Below are positions 37,101 to 50,153 of a stretch of 64,000 nucleotides of DNA, piece after piece. The position numbers and the translations under genes were made by a program. Source of the stretch: Pseudoscleropodium purum (lineage: Eukaryota > Streptophyta > Bryopsida > Hypnales > Brachytheciaceae); contig OZ017795.1 in NCBI GenBank assembly GCA_963969395.1, positions 620,001-684,000 of the forward strand. The letters are read 5' to 3'. Numbering within the stretch: position 1 is the first letter of the stretch; each line of letters begins with the position of its first letter. The notes beneath the pieces were generated by a model. It was not told where the DNA came from, did not search any database, and worked only from the letters and a program-made list of their open reading frames with translations.

Positions 37101-40100
37101 TTATGACCTCCCCCATCCTCGCATCATCCGTTTGATCCCGCTTTCCTCCTGAGGAGGCGGTGCTGGAGGTTGTGGAGTCTCAACTACAGCTGCCTCAGAT
37201 GTTGATCTGTTCAAGTAACCTGGGTCCCTTAAATATCCACCTTCTCCAAACAAGCTTCCAATTGAGCCACCTACTGCCTTAGTGAGAACCTCTGAGATTC
37301 TAATGCCACCTCTGTCTCTGAGTATGACCTCCAAAGCCTCCTTGTGCGCCGGGTCCAAGGCCTCCACATCTTTTAGTAGATTTTGAATTGTTGGAACTAG
37401 AAGATTGCTTATGCTTGTTGAAGACAAATCTGGTGATGAAATACAAACATTAGAGCTATACTTGAATCTAAATGTGAAGCCTCATGTTTTGAATTTAAGG
37501 GCATATTCAACCACCAATTCAAAACGAAGCCACCCCAAAGGCCGAAAGTTCAAAGAGCAAGAATCATACCAGTTGCATCGAGTGCACGCACTGCTTCACA
37601 GATAACGTCAGTCCTCTCCCGTCGCCTTGCTAGCTTGGCATTAGGCATCGGTGTGCCCGACAAAATGACAAGCTTGTTCAGTAAATGTGTGGAAAGTCAA
37701 GGCTGTCATTCCGATTCTTTAAATCATAAAATCTAACAGAGATCGTGATAAACAGAAAACTTATACAAGCAGAATTTTCTTGATACTCTCATTCCAAACC
37801 ACGACTGATAAATCTCTACTTTACTAATTTTCAGCTGAGGGCAGGTGTAATTGGAAAAGGATATAATCTCGCAAGGTTGACGTTGAGAGTGGGATTGCCA
37901 CAGCTAGAGCACGAATTACTGCTACTGTTGCTTCATGCGATCCATCCTCGAGAAAAGAATCCATTTGCATTTTGACCTTGTCTACAACCTGTAATTGCAT
38001 AGAATCTCGTTTTAGTTGATTTCATGTCCTGGACGACATTGCCATGATCTTATTGTCTCGGACCTTCAGAATCGATTCAATGCAGTAAAACTATGTCACA
38101 AATAGTATTAGAACTCCATAAAAAAAGATATTGCTAGGAGTAGATTTTATATTGCGAACCTCATCATCCTTAAAATGCTGGGCTACGGCCCCGAACGCGT
38201 CAATAGTGGCATGTTTGACATCCGCATTTGGATCTGAACCCAGCGTCACCAGAGCTGGAATCACCTGTTGCGTAGCAGATTTCAAGTCTACATTTCCAAC
38301 CTGCGGAACGCAAATAGCAGAAGCATGAGCGACTGTGATATTACAGAAAGCCAGGCATGACAGCAGAAAATGAATAACTATGATACCGCATCAGAATTAC
38401 CATATCCTACTTCCTAATATTAGCTTCTTTGATAGATACAGAGGCCACTGACCAGCGCTTTGGAGAGCACAGCTGCGCTGATTTTAACATCAGCATTAGA
38501 ATTTACAACGAGCTCCCATAGAACGCCAAGGATAACTGCATGCTGCTGTTCAAATGTGCTGCGTCGCAAAAACAAATCAATAAGCTGGTCAGTCTTGTCA
38601 CACACATCAAGAACATTCTTAGATACCGGTCCATGCTGCCAAATTCAACGCTTGTGTACGCGATTGCCATGCCCAAACATAAAAAGCATCCAGCACATTG
38701 CACCATGCTCTAAAATATCCAACAATGAAATACCACATAATCTTGGGCATTTAATCTATACTCAATTAATCAAGAACTAAACCCGTGTAAACAAGACTAC
38801 ATGAATGAGCACAGAAATTGGACCTCATGCTCGGACCCTATGGCTCTCATGCTCCTAACTATTCCAACACAACTTGCGTCCAAACCATTTTCATAATGAG
38901 AGGGAGTATGTACCAAAGAAAACGAACAGAATCAATAAGTTCTGTATTTTTAGTGGGTGCCCAGGCACCAGACTTGAGGCTGGACTGCAATATGAGCTCT
39001 CTGAGGTAGACAGACAGCTCCTGGGTTTCCATGCTCGGAGAACCTAACACTCCGGCCAAAAGCAGTGGCAGCACACACATATTTGCTAAACGTTCCTCCA
39101 TTGGCGTCCTTGGCTTGAAACCTAACACACAAGACGACTTGTACTTCAAGCAAGAAGGTGTTCTATGTTCTCTGGGTCAATCCAATAAATCTTGTGACAG
39201 TAGGAGAGGAAGATACGAATAGAAAGCAACACGATGCACAAAACAAAAGACTCAAGTGCTGAAGTCATTAAGTCAGCTCTGAAACCTCCGCACGTACATG
39301 CAATCAACCACAGCTATCAAATGAAACATTTAGGAGAAAAGACCTTCATTACTAATAACTGGAGCAATGTTCGGATGACAAAAACCAACATTAATTTTCA
39401 AGATTTTCATAGAATTTCTCATGAAGTTGGCACTCGTACCTCTGACACGATTGGAGAATCCGAAAGACATATGTGCATCATCAAAGTCATCACCGCTCGC
39501 TGAGCGAAAGATCGGCAGCATAACAAGGGTGAGATAATTGCCACCAAAGTACTCACTGATCCGCAGAAGAAACTGCATGCAATAGAGATATTATGATCCT
39601 TCCATATAAAGTTTGAACCGTGATAAAGGTTCAAAAGGCATCAATGTACAAATGTATCAAGATAGAAGCGCAAATCCAGTAACATTGGACTAAAAACTTG
39701 ATATTGTGATGCTTCATTTCTTGGTGTGGTGTTTGAGGTGGAGAAAGAATTTGAAATTTCTGATGTCATTGTGTTCGGCATGAACTTGTTCAGGGTGTAA
39801 TCACCAAACGTATGACTGCTATCGAGGAGATGGCAGACGTGGATGTGCAATGTAGTGACAAGACGGGAACACTAACCCCTTCAGCACTCAGAAGCTCAAA
39901 TACCTTACAGAGGCGAGTTCGCAGACTCTCTTCTCGAGGGGGAAGCATACGCGCAAGCTGGAGAACAGTTTGTAAGCAGTCCGTGACTAGCCAATCAAAT
40001 GCTGGCCAATCAACATTGGATCTGGAGCACCGTCAACGCAGGATTTGCCGTATCAGTTGAATCATCATAGATGAAACAGAAAGACAAAAAAGCACAAAGT

Positions 40101-43100
40101 GATCAAATATTGCGAAGCGCTTCAAAATCTAAACATAAACTAGAAGCGAAAGAACACAGACATTCTACAGTAGACACAGCTTGTGGCTTCGACCCAATCG
40201 GGCAAACAATGAACCGGAGCTCACCCAACATAGGCCTTGACAACGTCATGCGAGAAGAAGGTTGCATCTTTAACGTCAGGTGATGTATTGGGAAAAGGGC
40301 ATGACTCAATAGCAGCTTCTTGCACCTCTGGAAGCAGCTCGGTGAGTAAGCGAAACAAGACATCGATGCTCCACCGTTCTCTCTCGCCCAAAGTCCGAAG
40401 CTGTGCTTCTGCAGTGCCTTCCACTCCTGACACGGGTGGACACCGCTGCAGTGTCACAATGATGTCATTATCCCCACTATTTGTTAATAGATGTCCAAAA
40501 AAAGATGGAACTAACATTCAGACTCTGCAACTCTGGCATTAGGTAAAACAATAAATGGAAATTAGTCTCACAATTCCCAAACTATCAAGTTCTATGGCAC
40601 CAGTCCAAAGCATCATATAATGATAAGAATATTAGCCGTCTAGGAAACTGCGTCATCTACCTGAGCAGACATCAAGAGCCTAGAGAGAAGTCCCTTGTAA
40701 AGTTGTGAGAGGGATTGCTTTTCACGTTTATTCCAGGCCAGCAATGCTGGAACAAGCTCTCTCAGGCTGGTATCAACAACAGGTCCCATAGGGTCGCAAA
40801 CCAAATCAAACATCAAGTCCTCCACCTGGTGATTGAGCAGCACAACATCACAGTCAATACTCTCTGAACAACAAATGAAATAGAATAGACATAACTGCGT
40901 TCCAATTTCCAGTTTAACTTGTAGCACTTGTAAGGAGCTGAAGAGCAGTTGAAAAGTACTAGACAGGGAAATAAACTGGAAATCCATAAATAGAAGGTGC
41001 TCGCTCTTAGAAATTCGTTCAAGCACGATCTCGCAGGAGTGACACTGACGCGTACTAATCAGGAGAAGAATGAGCACCATCCTCAGATGAATGTGAGCAA
41101 TGACTCCCATCAAAGAATTTGAGGAAGGCAGATGCCGACCATCAGATTAAATTTGGTTCATTTAAACCTCAGCAGTGATGAAAGAGAAAAAAAGAAAATT
41201 GGTCAAATATCGAGCGCAGAAAAGCAGAACAGATATTTTGAAGAACAAATCATCAGAAGCTAGCGATCCCATTTCCTATAACATTTTTGAAGAGTGATTT
41301 TCACTACCCCGGTCCAACGATAATCGCTCTCTAAACAGAAACTAATGGTCATTACCGGTCCTGATGCAGTTAGTGATGGATCGGGTTCTTTGTAGTGACC
41401 TCGAGACCTCCATAATGATATACCTCCGCACCCCATCGTGCATGATTAAATAGCATGTAACCGCTCTATGTTCTTCCATGCACTGCTGAAAACATGGAAG
41501 TCGACTGAACAATGACTTTGCCATTTTGAATTAGGATGGTGATGACTATGAAGTTCCGTTACTCTATACGACACAGGAGGTCTACACTGAAATCTACAGG
41601 AACCCAAACTACAGTGCTTACTTTGTGCCCCCAGCGAGCCAGGAGGTCAAAATGCAGCTCCGTAGATTGGCCCCATGGCAAGGGCTGACCTTGGAATACT
41701 TGTCCATGTTGGAGAAGAGAGGCAGCAGTCTAGCCAAATTATGAGCCGCAGCTTCCCGCACTACCGAAGCTGGGTCACTGACTAATTGCTGTATGATCGA
41801 TAAGATTAGAGATGTTCGCATTTCAGATCCCACTAACTGGCCCAGCTCCCCACAAGATTGTGCTACGAGAAGTCTCCTTTCCTCATACTTGTGATCGATC
41901 TGCAGGCAAATCATAATACAATCAGACATCACAGAGTGTAGAAGATACTCACAATGAATCACAAGCTCACAGAAGGGAATCAGTATTTTGCTAAACCTCA
42001 ACTGTAACAGAGAACGCGGTTAGGATAAGTACCTGTTCCCAGCATTGCGGTAATAATTCTGTCTCCGTCCGCAAGTGCCCAACATTCTTAGAAAGGTCTA
42101 CACATGCCTGAATATAACAAACTTGTTACAGGTGCTATACCAGTTAGCAGAGAGCATTACCTGTTTACAGGTATAAAATCTCTATGCCCCATTAGAACTG
42201 ACTACCACCAAAGACATTATCAGCTAAGGAAATTCAAGCAGGAGTAAATAAAAAACCTCGAGGCAAGCTTAAAACATCGGGCAAGACACTAGATAATGGA
42301 CACATAGAATTTGGCAAATTGAAGAACCAGTCGTTGCTACCGATTACTTATTAACCCTCCTCTAAACAAGAAAACGGCAGCAATCCAGGGAAACTTTATC
42401 TTACATCCATAATGATTCGCCGTTGCTCTTCATCTGGTCTTTTGATCAAATTAAAGAGAAGGTGTGTAAGTGAATCTCGGACCATGCTTTCCGGATGCCT
42501 CTCAATAGCACACATAATGAGTGGCAGCAACTCCTACAGATGTGATAGGAACGTGAGTATCACACTTACTGAAGCACAATAAGACAAAGCAGATAGCTTG
42601 AAGATGATTCAACCTTATCTATTAAAATCATATTTATCCATGCTTGGAGAAAGGGTGGATAGAAAACCTCTCTGTGATTAATAAGCACGTAGGGAACTAT
42701 TTTGGGCAAAGCATCTGCCAATATCTGCACAGTTTCAACCTCCTGCTAAACAAAGAATATACAAAGTTAGTTTGCTCCCTCTATCTTCGTTGTCATAAAT
42801 GCAGGACCTTATGCAGCTAAAAGCAGTAGAAATTTCGTTTGTTAGGCACACCAAAGAATATTGAAGGATAGCAGACTCAATATATGAAAGCATAGAATCA
42901 AGAAACATACTGGTTCTCGTTCATCCTCAGAGACTCTTGAGCTCAATTGCGCATCGACAGAAAGTGTATCCTCCCTACTGTCCTGTCGACCTGATGTGCT
43001 TGACCCATCACTATCCACTAGAGCAGTGCTATTCTCTAATACAACTGCTAAAATATCTTCCACAAATCTGAATTCTTCATTTGATCCTATGCTTTCAAGA

Positions 43101-45856
43101 CATGAAATCTTCATCCTTTCGACGGTAATTACACCGGCAGAATCTTCAGCTTCTGTATTCAAACCTGCCGCAGGGTTCGCTACTGCTGCACTTATGGGGT
43201 GATCAAACTGTACGGCTACTGAATCTGTCTCCGAATTTGCCAATGATGCACTAGAAGTGGGTTCAAGTTGCACGGCTGTTGCCTCTCCCTCAGAACTCTG
43301 CGTATGTCCGAGCGTCATCCTAGCCATCAAGCTCTCTAGCTCCAATTTTAAAGAAGTAACCTCGGCTCTATACTCATTTAGTAGCCTGGTCGATTGCTCT
43401 ATTGCCTCCTTCATCTGCAGAGTCTATCACAAGATAGACAAAAATTAACTAGCTCTTGTGAGAGACCTCAAATGCTGAGACGAGCACAGAAAGGAAGCAA
43501 GGTCATGTATCCAGGTCGTTCAACGGATCAAGAAGCTGTCCATTCCCAACAGATATTATCTTCTCCATGTTTATGATGAATTGTTCACATTAGGAGGTAG
43601 TAATTTGTCATGCATGCTTCAGAAATCAGATGGGTGGATCGTGTACGCCAAGCACAAATATTCACCTGCTTATCCCTTTCTCTCACGTCTTTTCGGAGGT
43701 TTCCAACTGTTTTAGTCAGAGACAGCTTCTCTACTTCAAGAGCTTCCTTGTCTTGCTGAAGCATATCTTTCTCCTTTAGAAGCGCTTCCATATCCTGTAT
43801 ATTACATAACAAAGAGACACAAGAATCTCCATTTGAATGAGCTTCATGGCATATGATAGACGTATCACGAAAAGGAAACTCGCTGAAAACCATGATCATC
43901 AAGTAGATGCTGTAGATGTCTGTCAACGCACCTGGACCGCTTCAACCGTGGAACAAAGAAACGCATGATAGTACCGTCGAAGAGCATCAGGCACATGTGC
44001 AGCAGTATCAGGCCATTCATCTAAATCAAGATTCACCTGCACACAAGATTGAACTGATTTTCAGCTAGGAGTAAAACCCTTGCATGCATCCCCTATATAT
44101 GATCCACCCGTCTCAGATCATGATGCTTCTACCGCAGTTCTGAAGCACTTCCCTAATCGGGACACAGACTCACAAGAACATACGTCTCACGGTACTTCTT
44201 GTAGATAATTCATTTTTGGGTCCAATTTAATACCTCTTCCTGGAAGGTCATTGCAGAAATCTTGTAGCCAGAAACCATCAAGTATTCCTTAAGTGCACAA
44301 TTTAAATCTAGCCTCTCCTTTTCGCCAAGCTTCCCGAGCTCCTTGACAATTCCGTTGCTTGTCAAAGATTTCTCACCATTCGTTTTAACACCCGTCAAAC
44401 TGACCTCTGCAGCCACCAGCTAACAATTCAATAGCAGAGGTGTTACAGAACAAAGGTTTGAAATCCTGCAGTTATGCACGCGCCGACTCTGGCAAGATAG
44501 AATATTCTACATTATATGCCACATCAGGCTTTTGTAAGAATGAAACAAACTCCTAAAGAGGCACACACCAGGTCCAGAGAGATCTTCAGCAACTTCCATA
44601 CGACTCGCCAACTTCTCCTGTAAGCTTTTTATGTCTTCCCGAGCCAGGCGTAGTTCATATTCACAAACAGCGGCTTTTTCAGCAGTCACCTCTCTCTCAT
44701 CGGCAAGTTGTGCCGCATCAATACCTGAATACAAACAGACTTCAATATATTGAGTAGGATAATTCCATCTGTCCTCTGCCAGCTCTGAACAGTCTGATTC
44801 ATCAAGCACGTTCTTGAAACCTCTCAAAAAAAGGTGTCAGTTAACGTAATCGTGAAAAATCAACATACAACACTCCATGTACTACTGAATGGAGAGGAGG
44901 TATCGAGAAGAGGACAAATATTTCATAAGCGGGGGTAAGGAGAGTCATTTATGAATATCGAACCACCAAAGCGATCGGATCTGAAAGTTTCACAATAAAA
45001 GCACAAAAGAGTAATGCATGTGTGGCAAGAATGAGTAATGCAACTAATCTCAAAAAATAATGCTTACAGGATTTTATAGAAAAATTGCATCCGGTACCGG
45101 CAATTAGATCTCTGAAACTGAGAAACACTCTCCCTTAAGAACACTCATTTACGCACTCGAACATAGTGCAAGGCGCATTGATTCTCCCTACTTCAAAAAG
45201 GATGCTATACCAGAGAAGGGCAGGACCGATCAGGTTATTGATGGAACCCTTGGATTCTAAAACCAGGCGCAATCTTTCTAAAGGAAATCTACCAAGCTTC
45301 TCGACCATTTTGAGGTGCAATCCTCCTATCAATGTAGGAATCGCGCAGAGTTATGGAAAATAATGGAAACGAATTGCTAAACATTTCGTCAGATACGATT
45401 CGACGGCCAAATGTGCAAGGCTCCAGAGATTAAAACCAAGCACCACGACTATCACTAGACCGCTTGCAAATGAGAGAAACCCTGCGTATAACAGCGATGC
45501 CACAGAGAAAGAGACGATCCAAGACTCCAAGCTCGTCGGGAGCAACTCGCCAACAGAGGGGAAAAAATTATTGAGAAAAATGGATCGCATGCCAAACCTT
45601 GTAAGGCCTGCATTTTCGCAAGCTCATCGGGCGGAAACATGTCGGAATTGGCGAAGAAAAGCTGCAATTTCGTAGCCGATTCCACGAGACCGTCTTCCTG
45701 GAGCTCGTGGAGAAGCTCGAAGGCGGTAAGAAGATAGTTCTCCTGTAACAGAAAGTCGATGCATGCCTTGCGGCGCGCTTCCTTGCTGCTTGCGCCATAC
45801 TCTCCTGCAGAAGGGGAGTGCGGGGTAGAGAAGGAGCTGGTAAGAGTTGTTGCCAT
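37101..45856 (-). CDS. RELCH: RELCH-like protein: LisH domain, coiled coil and HEAT repeats
   Basis: Twenty minus-strand exons in continuous phase, about 1156 residues: 45598-45856, 44569-44724, 44234-44406, 43932-44036, 43666-43794, 42911-43414, 42668-42742, 42405-42533, 42033-42107, 41690-41899, 40661-40825, 40225-40445, 39904-40021, 39440-39572, 38914-39121, 38453-38558, 38160-38300, 37865-37988, 37570-37680, 37101-37429. Residues about 27-60 form a LisH motif ([20 protein letters not shown]). Residues about 85-400 include two coiled coils and the conserved [20 protein letters not shown]. From about 440 on are HEAT-type helices such as [36 protein letters not shown] and [20 protein letters not shown]. 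The plant homologue is the HEAT protein At5g16210. Animal RELCH binds Rab11 and OSBP to move cholesterol between recycling endosomes and Golgi; the plant role is inferred only. One intron (37681-37864) is U12-type AT-AC. Confidence 0.95.
37681..37864 (-). other. U12-type AT-AC intron of the RELCH-like gene
   Basis: On the coding strand the intron begins ATATCCTTTTCC, the U12 5' splice-site consensus. It contains a branch-site-like CCTTGAC (37702-37696, branch A at about 37697) 16 nt before the end, and it ends in TTTAC. The flanking exons join in phase 1 to read [16 protein letters not shown], as expected for the family. No GT or GC donor nearby gives an open reading frame. Confidence 0.82.
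39794..39877 (+). pseudogene. Captured exon fragment of a plasma-membrane H+-ATPase (P-type)
   Basis: Inside a RELCH-like intron, on the opposite strand, 28 codons read [20 protein letters not shown] followed by SDKTGTLT. This is the phosphorylation-site region of P3A proton pumps, whose catalytic Asp lies in DKTGTLT. It is directly preceded by GTTCAG, a splice-acceptor-like sequence, so a piece of genomic DNA with an intron end may have been copied. Homology stops right after DKTGTLT, where plant pumps normally continue with LNKL. The usual hydrophobic residue before CSDKTGT is Gln here. It cannot make a functional pump. Confidence 0.85.
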
Positions 45857-48800
45857 GGCTGCTTGTTATTGCCACCATAGCCACCCACTAACTCATGTGC
45901 ATCAGCGTTGTGAGAGATTGATGTTTATACGGAGCACTCTTCTCTTCTCTTTTCGTTGGAGCAGACACAGAGGGAGGACGGCGTGTCGTTCTTCCTTTCT
46001 GTTCCCGCCACGCCGGGCCGGGTGCACTCAGGTTTCTCCAGCGCGGGTCCCATCATTCACCACGGGCCAGTCCCGGCAGTCCGAGGTAACTTGGCCCGAG
46101 ATCGATAACTTGGTCATGGGCGGTCCCTATCAGTTTTTTGTTTTTGTTTTTTTCCTTCTTAGTTCTTACTGGAAAAAAAATAAAAATAATTTGGCTAAAA
46201 AATGGAAATAATATGTGAATTTCTTTGTCAAAAAAATTTGAATTCAAAATAATCTTGGATGAATCGCTAGATTGTGGATGAAAATAGAATTGTAGACATG
46301 TGATATGTAATATGATATTTTCTATTCAATATGTGGATGGATGTTGAAATTTGGAGCACTACTATAAAATTTTATATTGGCACTTTGGCACCTCATAAAA
46401 AATGAAAAAAAACCTGGTTTCCATTATCAAGGTAGTCACCCAAATGCTTCATTTATTGGATTAGTAGGTGCATTGATTGCATTTTTTTGTTTTTACAATG
46501 AACAATGAAGTCATCTATTAAACACTATTGGTCCTCAAGGTCCTTTGATGGTTAATTTTGACAAGAGAAGACTTATTACAAAAGTATTTTTTCAATAATG
46601 ATTCAATTTTTGGACTAAAGCAAGTGCATTCTTCATTTCTAAAGTATTACAAAATGGCATCTTTTGCCCATTTGTTGGTTGGTGCAATAATAGAGGACTA
46701 GCCCTTGAAGGATTCCAATAACACTAAGTCTTTGATAGATGATTTCACTTGAAACTATAGGATGGAAAAAACAATACTTCATCTAATATTTTTTGGAAAA
46801 ATTCATCAAGTACATTTTTAGTGAATACTACTGTAAATACCTTCAATATGGTTTCATTGACTTTTTCTAAAGAGGAGGATGCTTAATCCATGGATCCTCC
46901 TTCAATAATTAAATTATTATATTGTAGAAAACATCAATGAAAATATTCTTAATTCTAAATAGGACACAATGAAAAATGAATAATAATATACATATCAAAA
47001 TGATTGTTTTATACATTTTGAAAGCCAATGGAATTTATAATGAAATGACATGGCATACAACCATAATGTATGGTATTACATTCAAACTAATAGATTGGTT
47101 GTCAAATCCAAAACATCAAAATCTTATTAAAAAATTCCTCTAGGTCTTGGTCATCAGGTCATCCAAATCAATTTCTTCTTCCTGAAAATCAATTATATTT
47201 GACAATGCACCAAATAATCATTCACTATTGACTCATATTTAAAATTCATTAGAAAATTACATATTGATATGATTGTAATATAAAAAAATTAGAGAAAATT
47301 AGGCCTCCAAATGCTATAATGTCTATCTTTAGTTATTGTTTGTCTTGCTAAGTTAGATTGTAGTCCAAAATAAGATACAAACAAAACTCTTTTCTTACAA
47401 AAATAGATATGTACACTTTACTGTTGCCCAACACTAAAACAAACTTTTCTAATTGTCAAATAAAGCCTATATAATTTTAGTTGACTCATTGACAATAGAC
47501 CCACATAAAGGTCTCAAAATTAGAAATGGTATAGCTTTACGAATCCAAATTTAATGAATCCTTTAGCACAATATGGAAAATATCTTGCTTTGTTCTCCAT
47601 TTGTACAGTCTCCATAAAATATTTGAACTTTTTCAAACAAAGTATTTAGAATTTTTAAATCATATGAATGAATGGGAATTCAAACTAAAAATAGATCATT
47701 TTATATAAAAGCTAACAAATTTTACCCTAGAATATAGTAGTGTAAATCTATGATGAGAATTTTAGATTCTTCTAGTATCTTTTGACTATATTTGATATCA
47801 ATTTTTATCAATTTTTTTCTTGAAAAAATTACAATGATTTCAAATTCTCCCCAACCAATTTTTTTAAATTTAATGACTTGTAGTAGCTAAACACATGATT
47901 TTACCTTTGAAAAATAAATATAAAATTTTTCATTTATAACTAGTTGCAAAATGGCAATAAATAGAGTGATGGATAGGATTAACCTTGTAAAGACATTGCA
48001 TTAGATGGGATTTAGGGCAAGGGAAGGGTCACTTCAGACTTGTTTCCATTTTTGTTCCCTATGAGGTGAAAGAACAACTTGTTGTCAAAATATAAATATC
48101 AACAAAACAAAGGAATGGATAATAAAGTTTGAAATTGATAGTTATGGGCTTGTCCTAAAAAGTAGAAAAATGATGATGAGTGATACTGGGAATTGTTCTT
48201 TTAGTTGCTCAATGAAGTAACCCTCAGGTTTTATTTAGTTACATCTATTATGTTGGAGATTGAAGTAAATTTCATGAAATAAATTTGATATGTAAGGATA
48301 ATTAGCTTTGACCAAGCTAATTTTTGCATTGAATTTTATGAAGAGCTTGATACTTTAGACTTTATGAGTTCAATAAAGGCATTTAGGACATTATAAATTT
48401 TTCAAGAAAAAATTGAAAGGACAAATTAAAGCAACCTTTTGAGAATGCTTGCATGAAATTTCTATCAATATTGGTGTAATAAATTTCAAAATATGTAGCT
48501 TGTAATGAAGAGAGCTTTGTAGAAATACTACAAATAGTCAAAGTGGTCAACAAATCCAAATCCGTATAAATTTTCCATTGATGAATATGCTAGGCCGTGA
48601 AATCCGTATCCAAGTTTAGTAATGTGGATAACAATGTTCTAAAATTAATTAATTTATGCACTTTATTAGAGATTCTTCATAATATTAAATTAAATTTTCA
48701 AAGAGAGCGTGATGTGTGGCACAAACACTACAATAGCATATATATGAATGTAGACAATTCATTTAAAAAATGTTTGTACACACTTGCCTAGGAATTTTTT

Positions 48801-49345
48801 ATTGGCTTTGTCTTTTAAACAGAGATTATGGCATCAACTTTGATTTCGGAATCCCCATTTCCAAATCCTATCTACAACCACATTTACACTACACAATCGG
48901 GTTAGGGGTTGGTTGGAGTGGAGATGTGGGGTCTAATTGATTAATAAATTAAACATTGTTGTTTACCTAGAATAGAGTCTCATAATTACATCGTTCATAT
49001 TTCAGTGAATTCTAGTAATGAATTAGTTTGATGTTGTTGCCTTCACACTATATTTTCCTTGCCACTACACTGCCATATTTACACTTTATGTACTATGGAT
49101 AGTACAAAATTGTGAAAAAAATGTGTTGAAAATTGTGTAACAAGTTTCAAGACAAGACTTTTTCACAAATTTCTCATAACAGTGAGGGCATTGCTTCTTT
49201 CACAAAACAAAATTGAACTCATCTCTCAAGTCTGAAGGCAACCCAAAAATGGATGGATGAAAAATGTGCATCCTTTGTCAATTTGCTATAACCTTTTCAA
49301 GTTTGGATGTCTTCCAAATTTGGACATCGAAGCATTTTTGAATTA

Positions 49346-49627
49346 TTAAGAGCATCCCTACTAGTTCTTTCCTATTCCTATCTCTATGTAGATGAAGAAA
49401 GACCAAGTATAGGAATAGAAAATATTCTTCTCCACTAGTATTGCTTTACCCTAAACATACAAGGAAGATAACTTTGAGATCCCTAAATTTCCCCCCATAT
49501 AAGAAATTGGGCATTGAGTTCTCTAAATATTTAAGGATAGAAAACATTGTTGGGAAATTTCTGACCCTATCCGAATGAAATTCATTGGGATAGGGATAGG
49601 GAATGCCCTTGATGGGGATGCTCTTAA
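49346..49627. mobile_element. MITE 1 of an adjoining pair
   Basis: The terminal inverted repeat TTAAGAGCATCCC is perfect at both ends (left at 49346, right as GGGATGCTCTTAA ending at 49627). The element is 282 bp with no coding capacity. The terminus resembles the widespread plant MITE end GAGCATC(T/C)CC. The outer TTAA or TAA may be part of the target site. Confidence 0.8.
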
Positions 49628-49893
49628 GAGCATCCCCACCAACAAGTTCTGTATCCCTAGGAGAGGACCTCAAATGCAAATAGAGATGTAGAAAATTTCA
49701 ATTATTGCACCAATCTTTTTCCAAGTTTTGTATCCCTAAAATATACAGAAATCTGTAAAACGCTGACCCAGTTCTGTATTCAGAGGCTCGTATGGAGGAC
49801 TAGCAAGGTCTCATTTATATAAAGTCAAGGTTGACTGCTTTGAGACTTCAAGTTTACAGATACAGAAGAGACTGATGGGCATGCTCTAAGAGA
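49624..49893. mobile_element. MITE 2 of an adjoining pair
   Basis: It shares the central TTAA with MITE 1. The left end TTAAGAGCATCCCCACCAAC is matched by the inverted right end GATGGGCATGCTCTAAG at about 49873-49889, with one or two mismatches. It is about 270 bp and non-coding, most likely the same family as MITE 1 but diverged internally. Confidence 0.72.
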
Positions 49894-49959
49894 ACCAGTA
49901 CAAACCTTAAGATCCAGAGAATGAACGAAATTAACGAGATCAAAGATTTTCATCCATTA

Positions 49960-49976
49960 GGGTTTCGTTTGACACG
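49960..49976 (+). promoter_or_regulatory. Telo-box upstream of SmD3
   Basis: ATTAGGGTTTCG about 190 bases before the SmD3 start codon. It matches the plant telo-box (AAACCCTAA on the other strand), common in promoters and leaders of ribosome and RNA-processing genes. Confidence 0.5.
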
Positions 49977-50153
49977 ATTTCTTGCCATGCGTTTCGTCTT
50001 CCTGGAATTTTTGGTCGATGCATTTGCTTCGATCTCTCTCTTCTCTTTTAGTACCTCACTCAGCGACCACTGAAAGCTCGACAGTAGTTAACGCGCGAGG
50101 TAAAGTGGGTGGTTTAGAAGCTCAGGTGATCGCGGTGTTATAGAGTTGGAAAG

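Larger units (their letters stand above)
45857..50153. other. Divergent intergenic region between the RELCH-like and SmD3 genes
   Basis: The first 250 bases upstream of 45856 are GC-richer and are probably the RELCH-like promoter and leader. From about 46120 to 49900 the DNA is AT-rich without a credible open frame, apart from two adjoining MITEs at 49346-49893. The last 250 bases form the SmD3 promoter. Confidence 0.6.

Noticed and set aside
41618..41689. Read-through of the RELCH-like exon after DKYSK
   Set aside because: The frame stays open to a stop at 41618. But splicing at AAG/GTCAGC to the acceptor before [12 protein letters not shown] restores the family sequence, so the read-through is intronic.
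42611..42667. Extension of the RELCH-like exon ([18 protein letters not shown]) to a later donor
   Set aside because: The earlier donor after NHRE (GAG/GTTTTC at 42667) joins NHRE to ELLPLI as in the plant family. The extension adds residues absent from homologues I remember.
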